Shown: positions 45,626 through 54,070, counted from the first letter of the stretch. The stretch: 64,000 bases of DNA from Akkermansia muciniphila (GCF_002884975.1 NZ_PJKB01000001.1:372001-436000), one strand, 5' to 3'. Numbers and translations are program-made. Notes: a model not told the origin generated them from the sequence alone.

Positions 45626-46288
45626 TTAGAACGAGCGGTTGGGAGAGGGGGTGGAGGAAGGCAGGGAAAGATCGTTATGAACCAGGGTTTTCCCCAGCTT
45701 GTTCTGGAATGCCTCGTTGCACTGCTGGATTCCTTCACGGATCAGTACCGTGCGGGCCGTCTGGAAAATAAGGGCAAGATCCAGCTTCAGATTAATGTTG
45801 TTAACGTAAATCAGGTCATAGCAGAGGCGGCGGTAGAAGGGGATGCCGTTGCGGCCGTGGATCTGCGCCATGCCGGTGATGCCCGGACGCACGGAGCAGC
45901 GCCTCTGGCAGTAGCTGGGCGGGAAGGCGGCCATCTGGGAGGGAATCCAGGGCCGCGGGCCTACAAAAGCCATGTCTCCTTTCAGGATGTTGATTAACTG
46001 GGGAAGTTCATCCAGGGAGGAGCGGCGGAGAAAACTCCCCAGCCGGAACATCCTCTGTTCATCGGGGAGCAGGTTGCCGTGTTCATCCTTCTCGTCGGTC
46101 ATCGTTTTGAATTTGATGATCTTGAACAGCCTTCCCCTGTAACCTACGCGCGTTTGCAGAAAAAACGGGGATTTCCCTGTAGAAAGTACAAGAAGTCCCG
46201 AAACGGTCAGTAGCAGCGGAAGAAGGATAATGAGAGCAGTTCCGGCAATGAGACTTCCAAGAAACGGTTTGCAGATATGTATGTACAT
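45626..46288 (-). CDS. Initiating sugar phosphate transferase (WbaP/PglC-type)
   Basis: 220 aa from the ATG at 46288; an earlier TTG reading would start inside the inverted repeat region. One membrane helix near residues 9-34 (FLGSLIAGTALIILLPLLLTV) precedes the catalytic block KIIKFKTM, SSLDELPQLINILKGDMAFVGPRP and RPGITGMAQIHGRNG. It attaches the first sugar-1-phosphate to undecaprenyl phosphate. It is the short monotopic form without extra N-terminal helices. As the first gene behind the inverted-repeat promoter element, its expression sets that of the whole locus. Confidence 0.93.
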   Translation of the reverse strand: MYIHICKPFLGSLIAGTALIILLPLLLTVSGLLVLSTGKSPFFLQTRVGYRGRLFKIIKFKTMTDEKDEHGNLLPDEQRMFRLGSFLRRSSLDELPQLINILKGDMAFVGPRPWIPSQMAAFPPSYCQRRCSVRPGITGMAQIHGRNGIPFYRRLCYDLIYVNNINLKLDLALIFQTARTVLIREGIQQCNEAFQNKLGKTLVHNDLSLPSSTPSPNRSF

Positions 46289-46307
46289 AAGCGCCGCGGC
46301 AGAATTA

Positions 46308-46322
46308 GCGGATTGCAAATCC
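46308..46322 (+). repeat. Left inverted repeat of the putative invertible promoter
   Basis: The 15 nt here are the exact reverse complement of 46478-46492. The core GGATT-GCA-AATCC is itself near-palindromic. It ends 2 nt before a TTGACA box on the minus strand (46325-46330) and lies 19 nt upstream of the sugar-transferase ATG. Confidence 0.85.
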
Positions 46323-46477
46323 GATGTCAATAGTAATCATTAAAGAAAAATTACTTATTTAAGTTCCCCGAGTCTTAAAAAAGTAAAAAAATTTAACGCA
46401 AACCAATATTTTTAATATGTAACATAATGAAATAAAGCGGTTTACAATAAAATTTATTCTACCCTATTATTTTGATA

Positions 46478-46492
46478 GGATTTGCAATCCGC
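46478..46492 (-). repeat. Right inverted repeat of the putative invertible promoter
   Basis: Exact 15-nt reverse complement of 46308-46322, with GGATT-TGC-AATCC as its own imperfect palindrome. TTGATA directly precedes it on the plus strand. Confidence 0.85.
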
Positions 46493-46825
46493 TGGATATT
46501 TTGTACCGGAAGGCGAAGAATTGAATAACATGTCTTTTTATAATAGAAAGAATGTTGAATTAACTTATTCAGTAAGATAGGAAGACGGAATTGGACATTG
46601 CTGTGCTTGTATTGGTTTGAAGGGGGATGGCGGCGTTTGTACAGGTAATGGAAGGAGTATGCACGGAGCCGTCAGAAGGGGAGGAGGGGACGGGCGTTTA
46701 CCTGGTTTTTTCTCTCATGGAACTCTGTTTTTCGTCACCTCCAAGTAAATTCTTCTCCACCCGGCCTTCCGCCTTTTGTTTAGCCTTGAGTTGCGCGCGC
46801 GGAGTTGTTAAGATGGAAAACAGGT
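46493..46825. other. 333-bp region between the inverted-repeat element and ftsK
   Basis: No gene is supported. A perfect TATAAT (46539-46544) on the plus strand could serve a promoter toward ftsK, though no good -35 box sits 17 bp upstream. The region is AT-rich up to about 46570 and GC-rich after that. The TATAAT box lies about 285 nt from the ftsK start. Confidence 0.4.
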
Positions 46826-49345
46826 ATGGCATTGGATGTGCAGGAGCATCATGCATTTGAGCATGGAGAGGAGCGCCCCCCGGTTTGGATAGGAATGGTG
46901 TGGGGCGTCGTGTCCCTGCTGGGCGGCGCGGCGCTGCTGGCGGCCATGCTGACGTTTGACGTGCGGGAAATAGGCTGGAGTTATTTAAACAAGTCCGGGC
47001 ACGTGGTTCCCGGAACATCCAATGTGCTGGGCGTGCCGGGACTGTATGCCGCGGGAATTCTTTACTGGGCGCTGGGCGGCATGGCCTGGATGCTGGTCAT
47101 CCTGCTGGAATGGTGGGGCTTTTACCGTCTGGTGCACCGTGGAAGACTGCCCCGGGGCATGGTATATGGAGGCCTTTTCCTGCTGCTGTGCGGGTGCCTG
47201 TTCCTGACGGCCGGGCATGTGCCGGGAGAGGAATGGGTGGCGCGCCACCAGGTGGCGGGGTCCGGCGGCCTGGCGGGCTATCTGCTGGGAACCAGCCTGC
47301 TGATTCCCCTGACCGGCACCTCTGCCGTGCTGGTTTTTTCCGGCCTGGGTTACCTGGCGGCCCTGATTTACGCGGCGGGCATGCACCCCCGCCCGCTGTT
47401 CCGTGCCGTGCTGCGTGAATGGCGCGTGTGGCGCATGAACCGGAAGGAGAAGAAGATGAAGCGGCGGTCCGACCAGCTTGCCAGGGAGGCAGCCCGCGTA
47501 AGGGCCAGCATGGAAGACGCTGCCCTGTCCGCCCCCAGGCCGGACCGGAAGAGCAGGGCTTCCTCATCCGCCCGCCTGCAGCGTACCGGGGACGATCTGG
47601 AAGGTTTATACAGTGAAGTCACCGCGGCGGCCCCTGCGAAGCCTGCCGCGCCCTCCCGGGCTCCGCGCACGCAGGGGCATCTTCCCCTGACGCCCAAGCC
47701 CAGGATTACCGTGGCGGAACCGGCGGAAATCAAGCCCGCGCCCAAAGAACAGCCCTTCTCCAAGCTCTCCACCCCGCCCACGGAGGAATTCCGCAATTAT
47801 GAGCTTCCCCCCTTTGAACTGCTGCATTATGAGGAAAAGCCGGACGGCCCCACGGAGGAGGACAAGGATGAAATGCTGGAAATTCAGCAGAAGATTATTG
47901 ATACGCTGACGACATTCCGCGTGGACGTGACGCCGGGGGATATCACCCGCGGCCCGACCATCACCCGCTATGAAGTTTATCCCGCGCGCGGCGTGCGCGT
48001 GAACACCTTTGACCAGTATGCCAAGGACATTGCGCTGGCGACGAAGGCGGAAAGCGTGAACATCGTGGCGCCCATACCTGGCAAGGACACGGTGGGCATT
48101 GAAATTGTCAACCGGAAGAAGGTGGCCGTGCCCCTGCGGGAACTACTCCAGGACCCCGGCTTCTGCTCCCCCAAGAAGAAAATACCGCTGGCTCTGGGGA
48201 AGGACGTGTATGGCCGCACCGTGATCGGGGACCTGGCATCCATGCCGCACCTGCTGGTGGCCGGGGCCACCGGGTCCGGCAAATCCGTCTGCATCAACAG
48301 CATTATCTCCTCCATGCTCCTGAAATTCCGTCCGGATGAACTGAGGCTCATCCTGGTGGACCCCAAGGTGGTGGAAATGCAGCCCTATTCCAAGCTGCCG
48401 CACCTGATCGTGCCCGTGGTGACGGACCCCAAGAAAGTGCCCAATGCCCTGCGCTGGTGCGTAAATGAAATGGAGCACCGCTACCACTGCTTTGCCAAGG
48501 TGGGCGTGCGCAACTTTGAAGCCTTCAACAAGCGTCCGCCGGACGCGCCAGCGGAAGAACCTGAAGAACCGGAAAACGGGGAGGGGGACGAGGCCCTGGC
48601 GGAAGCCGTTGCCCGGGAATTTGAATCCCAGGGGGAATGGCCTGCGGAAGATGATGATGAACTGGACCTGGATGATGACGGCGTCATCCCTGAACGCTTC
48701 CCCTACATCGTCATCATCATTGACGAACTTGCGGACCTGATGCAGACGGTGGGCGCGGATATTGAAACGAACATCGGCCGCCTGACCCAGAAGGCCCGCG
48801 CCGCGGGCATCCACCTCATAGTGGCTACGCAGACGCCCAGAAGGCAGGTGGTCACGGGGACCATCAAGGCCAACATACCTACGCGCATCGCCTTCCAGGT
48901 GGCCAGCGGCACGGACAGCCGCGTTATTCTGGACAGGCAGGGCGCGGAAAAACTGGTGGGCAAGGGGGACCTGCTGTATCTGCCGCCGGGTTCCGCCCAG
49001 GTGGAGAGGGCGCAGGGCGCCTTTATCTCTGATGACGAGGTGGAAGCCCTGGTGGCCCACTGCGCCTCCCAGGCTAGGCAGAAATTCCATGAAGAGGTTC
49101 AGAAATCCCTGGAAGAGCCTTCCCACGGGGGGGCGGACAGTCCGCTGGACGACGCGGAGGAGGAATGCTACTCCAAATGCCTGGAAGTGGCCCTCATTGA
49201 GCGCAAGGTGAGCACGTCCCTGCTACAGCGGCGCCTGAGCATCGGGTACGGGCGTGCGGCCCGCATGATGGACCTGCTGGAATCACGGGGAATCATTGCG
49301 CCTGCGGACAATACCAACCGTCCACGCAAGGTGCTGGTGGAATAA
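46826..49345 (+). CDS. ftsK: FtsK/SpoIIIE-type DNA translocase
   Basis: 839 aa from the ATG at 46826, preferred to a TTG at 46805. Four N-terminal membrane helices (about 25-190) precede a basic/proline linker. The motor has GDLASMPHLLVAGATGSGKS (Walker A), VDPKVVEMQPYSKLPHLI, PYIVIIIDELADLM (Walker B) and ATQTPRRQVVTGTIKANI, then a winged-helix gamma domain (STSLLQRRLSIGYGRAARMM). It segregates chromosome termini at division. An extra acidic insert of about 60 residues (EEPEEPENGEGDEALAEAVA onward) sits between Walker A and B. A lipoprotein gene follows after 23 nt. Confidence 0.95.
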   Translation: MALDVQEHHAFEHGEERPPVWIGMVWGVVSLLGGAALLAAMLTFDVREIGWSYLNKSGHVVPGTSNVLGVPGLYAAGILYWALGGMAWMLVILLEWWGFYRLVHRGRLPRGMVYGGLFLLLCGCLFLTAGHVPGEEWVARHQVAGSGGLAGYLLGTSLLIPLTGTSAVLVFSGLGYLAALIYAAGMHPRPLFRAVLREWRVWRMNRKEKKMKRRSDQLAREAARVRASMEDAALSAPRPDRKSRASSSARLQRTGDDLEGLYSEVTAAAPAKPAAPSRAPRTQGHLPLTPKPRITVAEPAEIKPAPKEQPFSKLSTPPTEEFRNYELPPFELLHYEEKPDGPTEEDKDEMLEIQQKIIDTLTTFRVDVTPGDITRGPTITRYEVYPARGVRVNTFDQYAKDIALATKAESVNIVAPIPGKDTVGIEIVNRKKVAVPLRELLQDPGFCSPKKKIPLALGKDVYGRTVIGDLASMPHLLVAGATGSGKSVCINSIISSMLLKFRPDELRLILVDPKVVEMQPYSKLPHLIVPVVTDPKKVPNALRWCVNEMEHRYHCFAKVGVRNFEAFNKRPPDAPAEEPEEPENGEGDEALAEAVAREFESQGEWPAEDDDELDLDDDGVIPERFPYIVIIIDELADLMQTVGADIETNIGRLTQKARAAGIHLIVATQTPRRQVVTGTIKANIPTRIAFQVASGTDSRVILDRQGAEKLVGKGDLLYLPPGSAQVERAQGAFISDDEVEALVAHCASQARQKFHEEVQKSLEEPSHGGADSPLDDAEEECYSKCLEVALIERKVSTSLLQRRLSIGYGRAARMMDLLESRGIIAPADNTNRPRKVLVE

Positions 49346-49368
49346 ATGACAAAAAACTGCTCCCTCCC

Positions 49369-49995
49369 ATGAAACGCTTCCTTTCCCTGCCGGTCCTGGC
49401 GGCGTGCGCGCTGCTGGGCGCCTCCTGCTCCCAGCAGGTGAAGCCTGTTAAAAAGGCCCCCCGGCCCCCGGTGTACGTGGGGAAGGTGGAGCAGGTGTAC
49501 CCCAGCCACAACTATGTGCTGATCGCGCTGGCCGGGAATGTTTATGAGCCGGGCACCGTGCTGATCTCCCAGTCTCCGGGGCTGGAGGAAAACCGGAGGG
49601 TTGCCAACCTGGTCGTGACGGAGGAACGGCTGGGCCGGGCGCGCATTCCGGCGGACATACGCAGCGGCGCCGTGGAGGCGGGGGACCTGGTGTTCCTGTA
49701 CCGCAACCTGGCCGCTCCGGAAAGCTCCGGGAAGAAGGATGACCAGGACCCGGACAATCCGGCCCCCAAACCGGATGAAGACAACAAGGACATTACCCCT
49801 CCGATTACCCCGGACAGCGGCAAGACGCCGGACGGCCTGCTTCCCATGCCCGGGGAGGCGCCTGTGCCTGACTCCGCGGAGCAGGAGCGCATTTCCCGGG
49901 AACGGGAAAAAATCCTGCGGGAGCTGGACAACATTCCGGGCAGGCTGGATGACCCGTGGCGCGAGGCTTTTTCCGGAAAATCGGCAGGAAAATGA
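49369..49995 (+). CDS. Unknown lipoprotein, 208 aa
   Basis: A lipobox is clear (LPVLAACALLGASC, cysteine near residue 20). Residues 35-115 form a conserved-looking beta domain (VYVGKVEQVYPSHNYVLIAL, GTVLISQSPG) followed by a disordered Asp/Pro/Lys region and a coiled basic C-terminus (ERISREREKILRELDN). It lies 23 nt after ftsK and may share its transcript. I do not recognise the family; a cell-envelope role is inferred from the lipobox only. Confidence 0.8.
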   Translation: MKRFLSLPVLAACALLGASCSQQVKPVKKAPRPPVYVGKVEQVYPSHNYVLIALAGNVYEPGTVLISQSPGLEENRRVANLVVTEERLGRARIPADIRSGAVEAGDLVFLYRNLAAPESSGKKDDQDPDNPAPKPDEDNKDITPPITPDSGKTPDGLLPMPGEAPVPDSAEQERISREREKILRELDNIPGRLDDPWREAFSGKSAGK

Positions 49996-50079
49996 TTTTT
50001 TAGATTCATTCAATAAAAGCTTGTTTTTCGGCAAGTCCCCATTAGGATAATCCCGCTTACGCAACCAGATGACTAATTT

Positions 50080-50655
50080 ATGAAATCCATCAAAGGCACA
50101 GAAACAGAAAAGAATCTCCTCAAGGCGTTTGCCGGGGAATCCGAAGCGCGCAACCGTTACACCTACTTTGCCGGTGTGGCCAAGAAAGCCGGCTATGAGC
50201 AGATTGCGGCCATCTTCCTGGAAACGGCTGACAATGAAAAGGAACACGCCAAGGTGTTTTTCAAACTGCTTAAAGACGCCTGCATTGAAGTGACCCACAC
50301 TGTCTGCACGGCTCCCCTGGAATCCACGGAGGAATGCCTGCTGGCCGCCGCAGCCGGCGAGCATGACGAATGGTCCGACATGTACCCCACGTTTGCCGAA
50401 GTGGCGGACAGGGAAGGCTTCCCCGCCATTGCGGAAACCTTCCGCAAGATTGCCACCGTGGAACAGCACCATGAAGCCCGCTACCTGAAGCTGGCTGAAA
50501 ACGTGCGCGACGGCAAGGTATTTGCCAAGGATAAGGAAATCCAGTGGAAGTGCCGCAACTGCGGTTACGTGCACACCGGAGCCACCGCCCCCAAGGTGTG
50601 CCCGGCCTGCGTGCATCCCCAGGCGCACTTTGAAGAACTGGCGGACAACTTCTAA
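50080..50655 (+). CDS. Rubrerythrin
   Basis: 191 aa. A ferritin-like diiron domain ([43 protein letters not shown]) supplies the glutamate/histidine iron ligands, and the C-terminus is a rubredoxin-like knuckle ([20 protein letters not shown], then AC). It reduces hydrogen peroxide in anaerobes with electrons from NAD(P)H via rubredoxin. With katE in the same window it points to oxygen stress protection. A GATAAT -10-like box lies at 50046-50051, and a strong terminator ends it. Confidence 0.95.
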   Translation: MKSIKGTETEKNLLKAFAGESEARNRYTYFAGVAKKAGYEQIAAIFLETADNEKEHAKVFFKLLKDACIEVTHTVCTAPLESTEECLLAAAAGEHDEWSDMYPTFAEVADREGFPAIAETFRKIATVEQHHEARYLKLAENVRDGKVFAKDKEIQWKCRNCGYVHTGATAPKVCPACVHPQAHFEELADNF

Positions 50656-50680
50656 TCCTCCTTTCTCCAAGAACTTGATT

Positions 50681-50726
50681 GGGGCCGGTTTCACGAGCTG
50701 ATCGTGTGATCGGTCCCGCCTTTTTT
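50681..50726 (+). terminator. Intrinsic terminator of the rubrerythrin gene
   Basis: GGGGCCGGT (50681-50689) pairs with ATCGGTCCC (50709-50717) with two G-U pairs, and CACGA (50692-50696) pairs with TCGTG (50702-50706). TTTTTT follows at 50721-50726. It lies between the rubrerythrin stop and the start of the cytochrome assembly gene, so that gene should begin after it. Confidence 0.85.
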
Positions 50727-50747
50727 ACATACGGACGCGTTACACTG

Positions 50748-53399
50748 ATGGACAGGAAGCACACGAATACGGGATGGAGGGACTATGGCCGGCGGCTCTG
50801 GAAATTTGCCGGAAGCTACGGTCTGGGCATAGCCCTGATGCTGATACTGCTGGTGCTTACGTTTGCCGGCACGCTGCACCAGGTGCGGCTGTCCTCCTCC
50901 ATGGGGACGGAAGCCGCCATAGAATCCTTCTTCGGCGCGCCGTATGTGCTGATTCCCCTGGGCGGGGAGCACTCCCTCATCTCCCTCCCGCTGCCCGGCA
51001 TGGGCATCACGTGCACCCTTCTGTTCATCAACCTGCTCATAGGCGGCATGTTCCGCGTCAGGTGGACGTGGAAGCACGCGGGCATCCTGGTGGCCCATGG
51101 CGGCATTCTGCTGCTGCTGGCGGGCATCATGCTGGGCAATAAAATGACGGTGGCCGTGGACCAGGTGGAACTGCCCCAAGGGGACCGCGTGCATGAGCGG
51201 GCCCTGCCGTTTGACCTGCGCCTGAACCGCTTTGTGCCGGAATTCTATCCCGGCACCTCCAAGCCCAAATCCTATGAATCCCAGGTAACCGTCTTTCCGG
51301 AATCCGGCGGCCAGTATGACGCCGTCATCCGCATGAATGAGCCGCTGCGCCTCTCCGGCTGGACGCTGTACCAGATGAGCTGGGGGCAGGACTCCCTGCA
51401 CCCCGGCAGGCTCATCTCCATTCTCCGCGCCTCCCACAATCCCCTGGAGCAAATGCCCAAATGGTCCTCCTACATCATTGCGGCGGGGCTGCTGTGGCAC
51501 TTCGGCCTCGTCTTCGGAAGATACCTGCGCCGCAAGCCGGGGCAGGTTCCCGCAGGAACGGAGGCGGCCAAGGAACAGCCGGAACCGCTGGTTCCCGGTG
51601 GAAGGCGCCGCCTGCGGCTGATAGGCGTTTGCCTGCTGGTGGCCGCCATCTTCGGAGTCGGCATGCTGGCGGCCCGGCCTGCCGCTCATCTGGTTGAAGT
51701 GAAGAACTACGTGCCCTGGTCCTCCTTCCTGGTGGAACGCGCCGGGGGAATGGCCGTGCAGGATGGCGGGCGGCTGAAGCCCGTCTCTACGTATGCGGGT
51801 TTTCATTTGCTCCGGACCCTGGGCAAAAGAAGCTTCTCCATCAATACGCCGGAGGGGAAAAGGAAGCTCTCCCCGGTGGAATGGATGCTGGACTGCATGT
51901 TCCGTCCGGAACTGGCGGAGCAGTACCCCGTCTTTCTGGTCAACCGGGAAGAGGTGGTCAGTCAGCTGCACCTGCCTGACCAGGCGGACAAGCGGAAAAA
52001 ATACTCCTACGCGCAGCTTGCGGAGCGCTGGCATGAAATCACCCGTGCCGTCCGGGAAATCCGGATGCTGGGGGAAGGGAGCCTCACGGAAGCCCAGAAG
52101 GAAATCCTGGCTCTTTCCCGCAACTTTGACGTGGTGCGCGGGTGGATGCTCGGCTCCCGGATCATGCTGGAAGACCCCTCCGCCATGGAACGGATGGAAT
52201 TCCCCCAATGGTTCCCGTCTGCGGGCCGGAATGGGGAACACTTGTGGACGGCTGCCCCGGACAAATCCACCGGGGCCTTTCTGGCGATGGCCTCCCTGCT
52301 GGAGCGCAAGGCCATCGGCATGGAAGGGAAGGATGCGTCCGGACTGCGGATGAAGGCGGAGGGCCTGCTGCTGGAAAAACTGGCGCAGCCCAATGAAGCC
52401 GCCTCCGCCGGGGCGAGGCACAGCCTGGAAAGGGAAATCTTCTACTACCGCCTGGACCCTCTTTACGTCTCCCTGGCCGTCTTTGTAGCGGCATTCGTGT
52501 GCCTGCTGCTCTGCGCCCTCTTCCGCCCTTCCGCCAACGCTCCGCTGTGGCGGCACTGCCTGCGGCCCGGCGGGTTCAGCCTGGCGTGGCTGCTGGGAGC
52601 GGCGGGAACCGGCGTGCTTGTGGCGGCCCTGGCCATCCGCGTGATGATCACCATGAGATCCCCGGTGGGCAACACGTATGAAACCATCGCCTTCATTGCC
52701 TGCATGGGCGTGCTCTGCGCCCTGGTGGCGGAGCTGTTCAGCAAAAAAGGCATCGTGCTGGCGGCGGGGCTGGTGCTGGGGGCCCTCTCCTGCCAGATGG
52801 GCATTCTGTATGAATCCTCCCAGGCCGTGGACCACATGGACCCGCTGGTAGCCATCCTGCGCTCCAACTTCCTGCTCTCCACCCATGTCATCACCATTGT
52901 GCTGGGGTACGCGGCGGGACTGCTGGCGGCGGTGCTCTCCCATGTGTACCTGCTGGCCTCCCCCCTGCGCCTGATCGGCAGGAAAACGGAACTGTCCCTG
53001 GACCGCATGGCCTACGGCATCCTGTGCTTCTCCCTGGTATTCACGCTGGTGGGAACGGTCTTCGGCGGCATCTGGGGCAATGAATCCTGGGGGCGCTTCT
53101 GGGGCTGGGACCCCAAGGAAAACGGGGCGCTGATGATCGTGCTGTGGCAATTGGTCGTACTTCACGCGCGGAAAGCCGGGTGGCTCTCCCCCTGGCTGCT
53201 CCACTTCAGCAACGTGGTGGGCGGCGTCATCATCGCCTTTGCCTGGTGGGGGGTCAACATGCTGGGCGTGGGGCTGCACTCCTACGGCTTCACCTCCGGG
53301 CGGGACGCTCTGGACATCTTTTACTGGTCTGAGGCCGTTCTGTGCGTCCTCTTCATCATCCTGCACTACCGCGCGCTCCGGCGCGTGGACATCAGGTAG
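50748..53399 (+). CDS. Fused ResB-CcsA cytochrome c assembly protein
   Basis: 883 aa from the ATG at 50748 (an upstream reading would overlap the terminator). N-terminal helices (LGIALMLILLVLTFAGTLHQ, ILVAHGGILLLLAGIMLGN) and a ResB-type region (about 1-330) are followed by a large periplasmic domain and a CcsA C-terminus. CcsA shows WGRFWGWDPKENGALMIVLW, the WWD haem-handling motif, and flanking His residues (LSTHVITIVLGYA, LHARKAGW). Such proteins deliver and attach haem to periplasmic c-type cytochromes in the Ccs system. The two proteins are usually separate (ResB, ResC); here they are one chain. Confidence 0.93.
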   Translation: MDRKHTNTGWRDYGRRLWKFAGSYGLGIALMLILLVLTFAGTLHQVRLSSSMGTEAAIESFFGAPYVLIPLGGEHSLISLPLPGMGITCTLLFINLLIGGMFRVRWTWKHAGILVAHGGILLLLAGIMLGNKMTVAVDQVELPQGDRVHERALPFDLRLNRFVPEFYPGTSKPKSYESQVTVFPESGGQYDAVIRMNEPLRLSGWTLYQMSWGQDSLHPGRLISILRASHNPLEQMPKWSSYIIAAGLLWHFGLVFGRYLRRKPGQVPAGTEAAKEQPEPLVPGGRRRLRLIGVCLLVAAIFGVGMLAARPAAHLVEVKNYVPWSSFLVERAGGMAVQDGGRLKPVSTYAGFHLLRTLGKRSFSINTPEGKRKLSPVEWMLDCMFRPELAEQYPVFLVNREEVVSQLHLPDQADKRKKYSYAQLAERWHEITRAVREIRMLGEGSLTEAQKEILALSRNFDVVRGWMLGSRIMLEDPSAMERMEFPQWFPSAGRNGEHLWTAAPDKSTGAFLAMASLLERKAIGMEGKDASGLRMKAEGLLLEKLAQPNEAASAGARHSLEREIFYYRLDPLYVSLAVFVAAFVCLLLCALFRPSANAPLWRHCLRPGGFSLAWLLGAAGTGVLVAALAIRVMITMRSPVGNTYETIAFIACMGVLCALVAELFSKKGIVLAAGLVLGALSCQMGILYESSQAVDHMDPLVAILRSNFLLSTHVITIVLGYAAGLLAAVLSHVYLLASPLRLIGRKTELSLDRMAYGILCFSLVFTLVGTVFGGIWGNESWGRFWGWDPKENGALMIVLWQLVVLHARKAGWLSPWLLHFSNVVGGVIIAFAWWGVNMLGVGLHSYGFTSGRDALDIFYWSEAVLCVLFIILHYRALRRVDIR

Positions 53400-53432
53400 G
53401 GGAGGGAAGGACGCATTTTTCTCATTTTCTCC

Positions 53433-53461
53433 TTGCCGGTCCGGGTTCCCCGGTATATATT
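53433..53461 (+). promoter_or_regulatory. Promoter of tRNA-Val
   Basis: TTGCCG (53433-53438) and TATATT (53456-53461) are separated by 17 bp. Transcription would begin about 53468, 7 nt before the tRNA. Confidence 0.6.
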
Positions 53462-53474
53462 CTCGCCACCTCAT

Positions 53475-53549
53475 GCACGGATAGCTCAGTGGTAGAGCGG
53501 CTGTTTTACACGCAGTTGGTCGGGGGTTCGAATCCCTCTCCGTGTACCA
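53475..53549 (+). tRNA. tRNA-Val (anticodon UAC)
   Basis: A complete cloverleaf fits: acceptor GCACGGA (53475-53481) with TCCGTGT, D-arm GCTC/GAGC, anticodon loop TTTACAC with TAC at 53507-53509, T-arm GGGGG-TTCGAAT-CCCTC, and an encoded 3' ACCA. The acceptor begins with a G-U pair. It reads valine GUN codons ending in A or G. Confidence 0.95.
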
Positions 53550-53575
53550 AAGATTTTCTTTTATAAAATTTAAGT

Positions 53576-53608
53576 AAAAGGCCGCACTCTGAATGTGCGG
53601 CCTTTTTT
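53576..53608 (+). terminator. Intrinsic terminator after tRNA-Val
   Basis: AAAAGGCCGCAC (53576-53587) and GTGCGGCCTTTT (53595-53606) form a 12-bp stem with a TCTGAAT loop, continuing into TTTTTT. It ends the tRNA transcript 26 nt downstream of the CCA. Confidence 0.92.
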
Positions 53609-53871
53609 ATTATTAAAGCATGATATAAGAAATTATTTAATGCTGGACAAGAATTGTAATGGAGGAGGTATAGGATTTTTTTAATGCCAGTGGTGGGAAT
53701 TATGTTGGCAGAAGCTGATGCAATGATATGCAGTTGAAATTTGGGAATTATTATATTTTGTTTATTATAAGTACTTTATGAAATTTTGAAGCTTTCGGAA
53801 GCTGCAAAACCTTGAGGGCAAGTTTCTCAGGAAATGTTTTTCTTGAGGAATGAAATTTAAAAACACATAAA

Positions 53872-54051
53872 ATGAATAAAATTAGGTTCATGCAAAAGTT
53901 GGCTGTTTTTCTTGCCGTGGCTGGTTTCAGTGATTGTGAATGGAGTTTTACTCTATTGCTGTTCTTTTTGATGGCATCAAACATAAAACATGTTAGTTTC
54001 AATATAAATATTAATTCAGGCAATAAGAAATCTTCCATGAAAGACAAATAA
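53872..54051 (+). CDS. Doubtful 59-aa ORF with signal-like start
   Basis: MNKIRFMQKLAVFLAVAGF resembles a short secretion signal, followed by a second hydrophobic patch (SFTLLLFFLMASNIKH) and a Lys/Asn/Ser-rich end. It stops 19 nt before the 54071-54102 hairpin. There is no ribosome site close to the ATG. It may be a small membrane peptide or a remnant; chance is possible. Confidence 0.25.
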   Translation: MNKIRFMQKLAVFLAVAGFSDCEWSFTLLLFFLMASNIKHVSFNININSGNKKSSMKDK

Positions 54052-54070
54052 ATTATACCACAAATGATTG

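Larger units (their letters stand above)
46308..46492 (-). promoter_or_regulatory. Putative invertible (phase-variable) promoter of the polysaccharide operon
   Basis: A perfect 15-bp inverted repeat bounds 155 bp of very AT-rich DNA immediately upstream of the 29-kb minus-strand locus. On the minus strand, TTGACA (46325-46330) abuts the left repeat, and 17 bp further is TAATTCT (46301-46307), outside the element. On the plus strand TTGATA (46472-46477) abuts the right repeat. Inverted-repeat-flanked capsule promoters flipped by site-specific recombinases are established in Bacteroides. That this one flips is an inference. No recombinase gene is in the window. Confidence 0.6.

Noticed and set aside
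46539-46544. TATAAT box as a definite ftsK promoter
   Set aside because: There is no matching -35 box at 16-18 bp, and it is about 285 nt from the ftsK start, so it is kept only as a note in the intergenic entry.
50691-53474. 927-codon minus-strand reading frame opposite the ResB-CcsA gene
   Set aside because: Gln/His/Gly/Arg-rich antisense sequence without motifs, and it would cross the tRNA promoter and the rubrerythrin terminator.
53751-54047. 98-codon minus-strand ORF downstream of tRNA-Val
   Set aside because: No ribosome site, mixed hydrophobic and basic composition without a family feature, in AT-rich DNA where such ORFs occur by chance.
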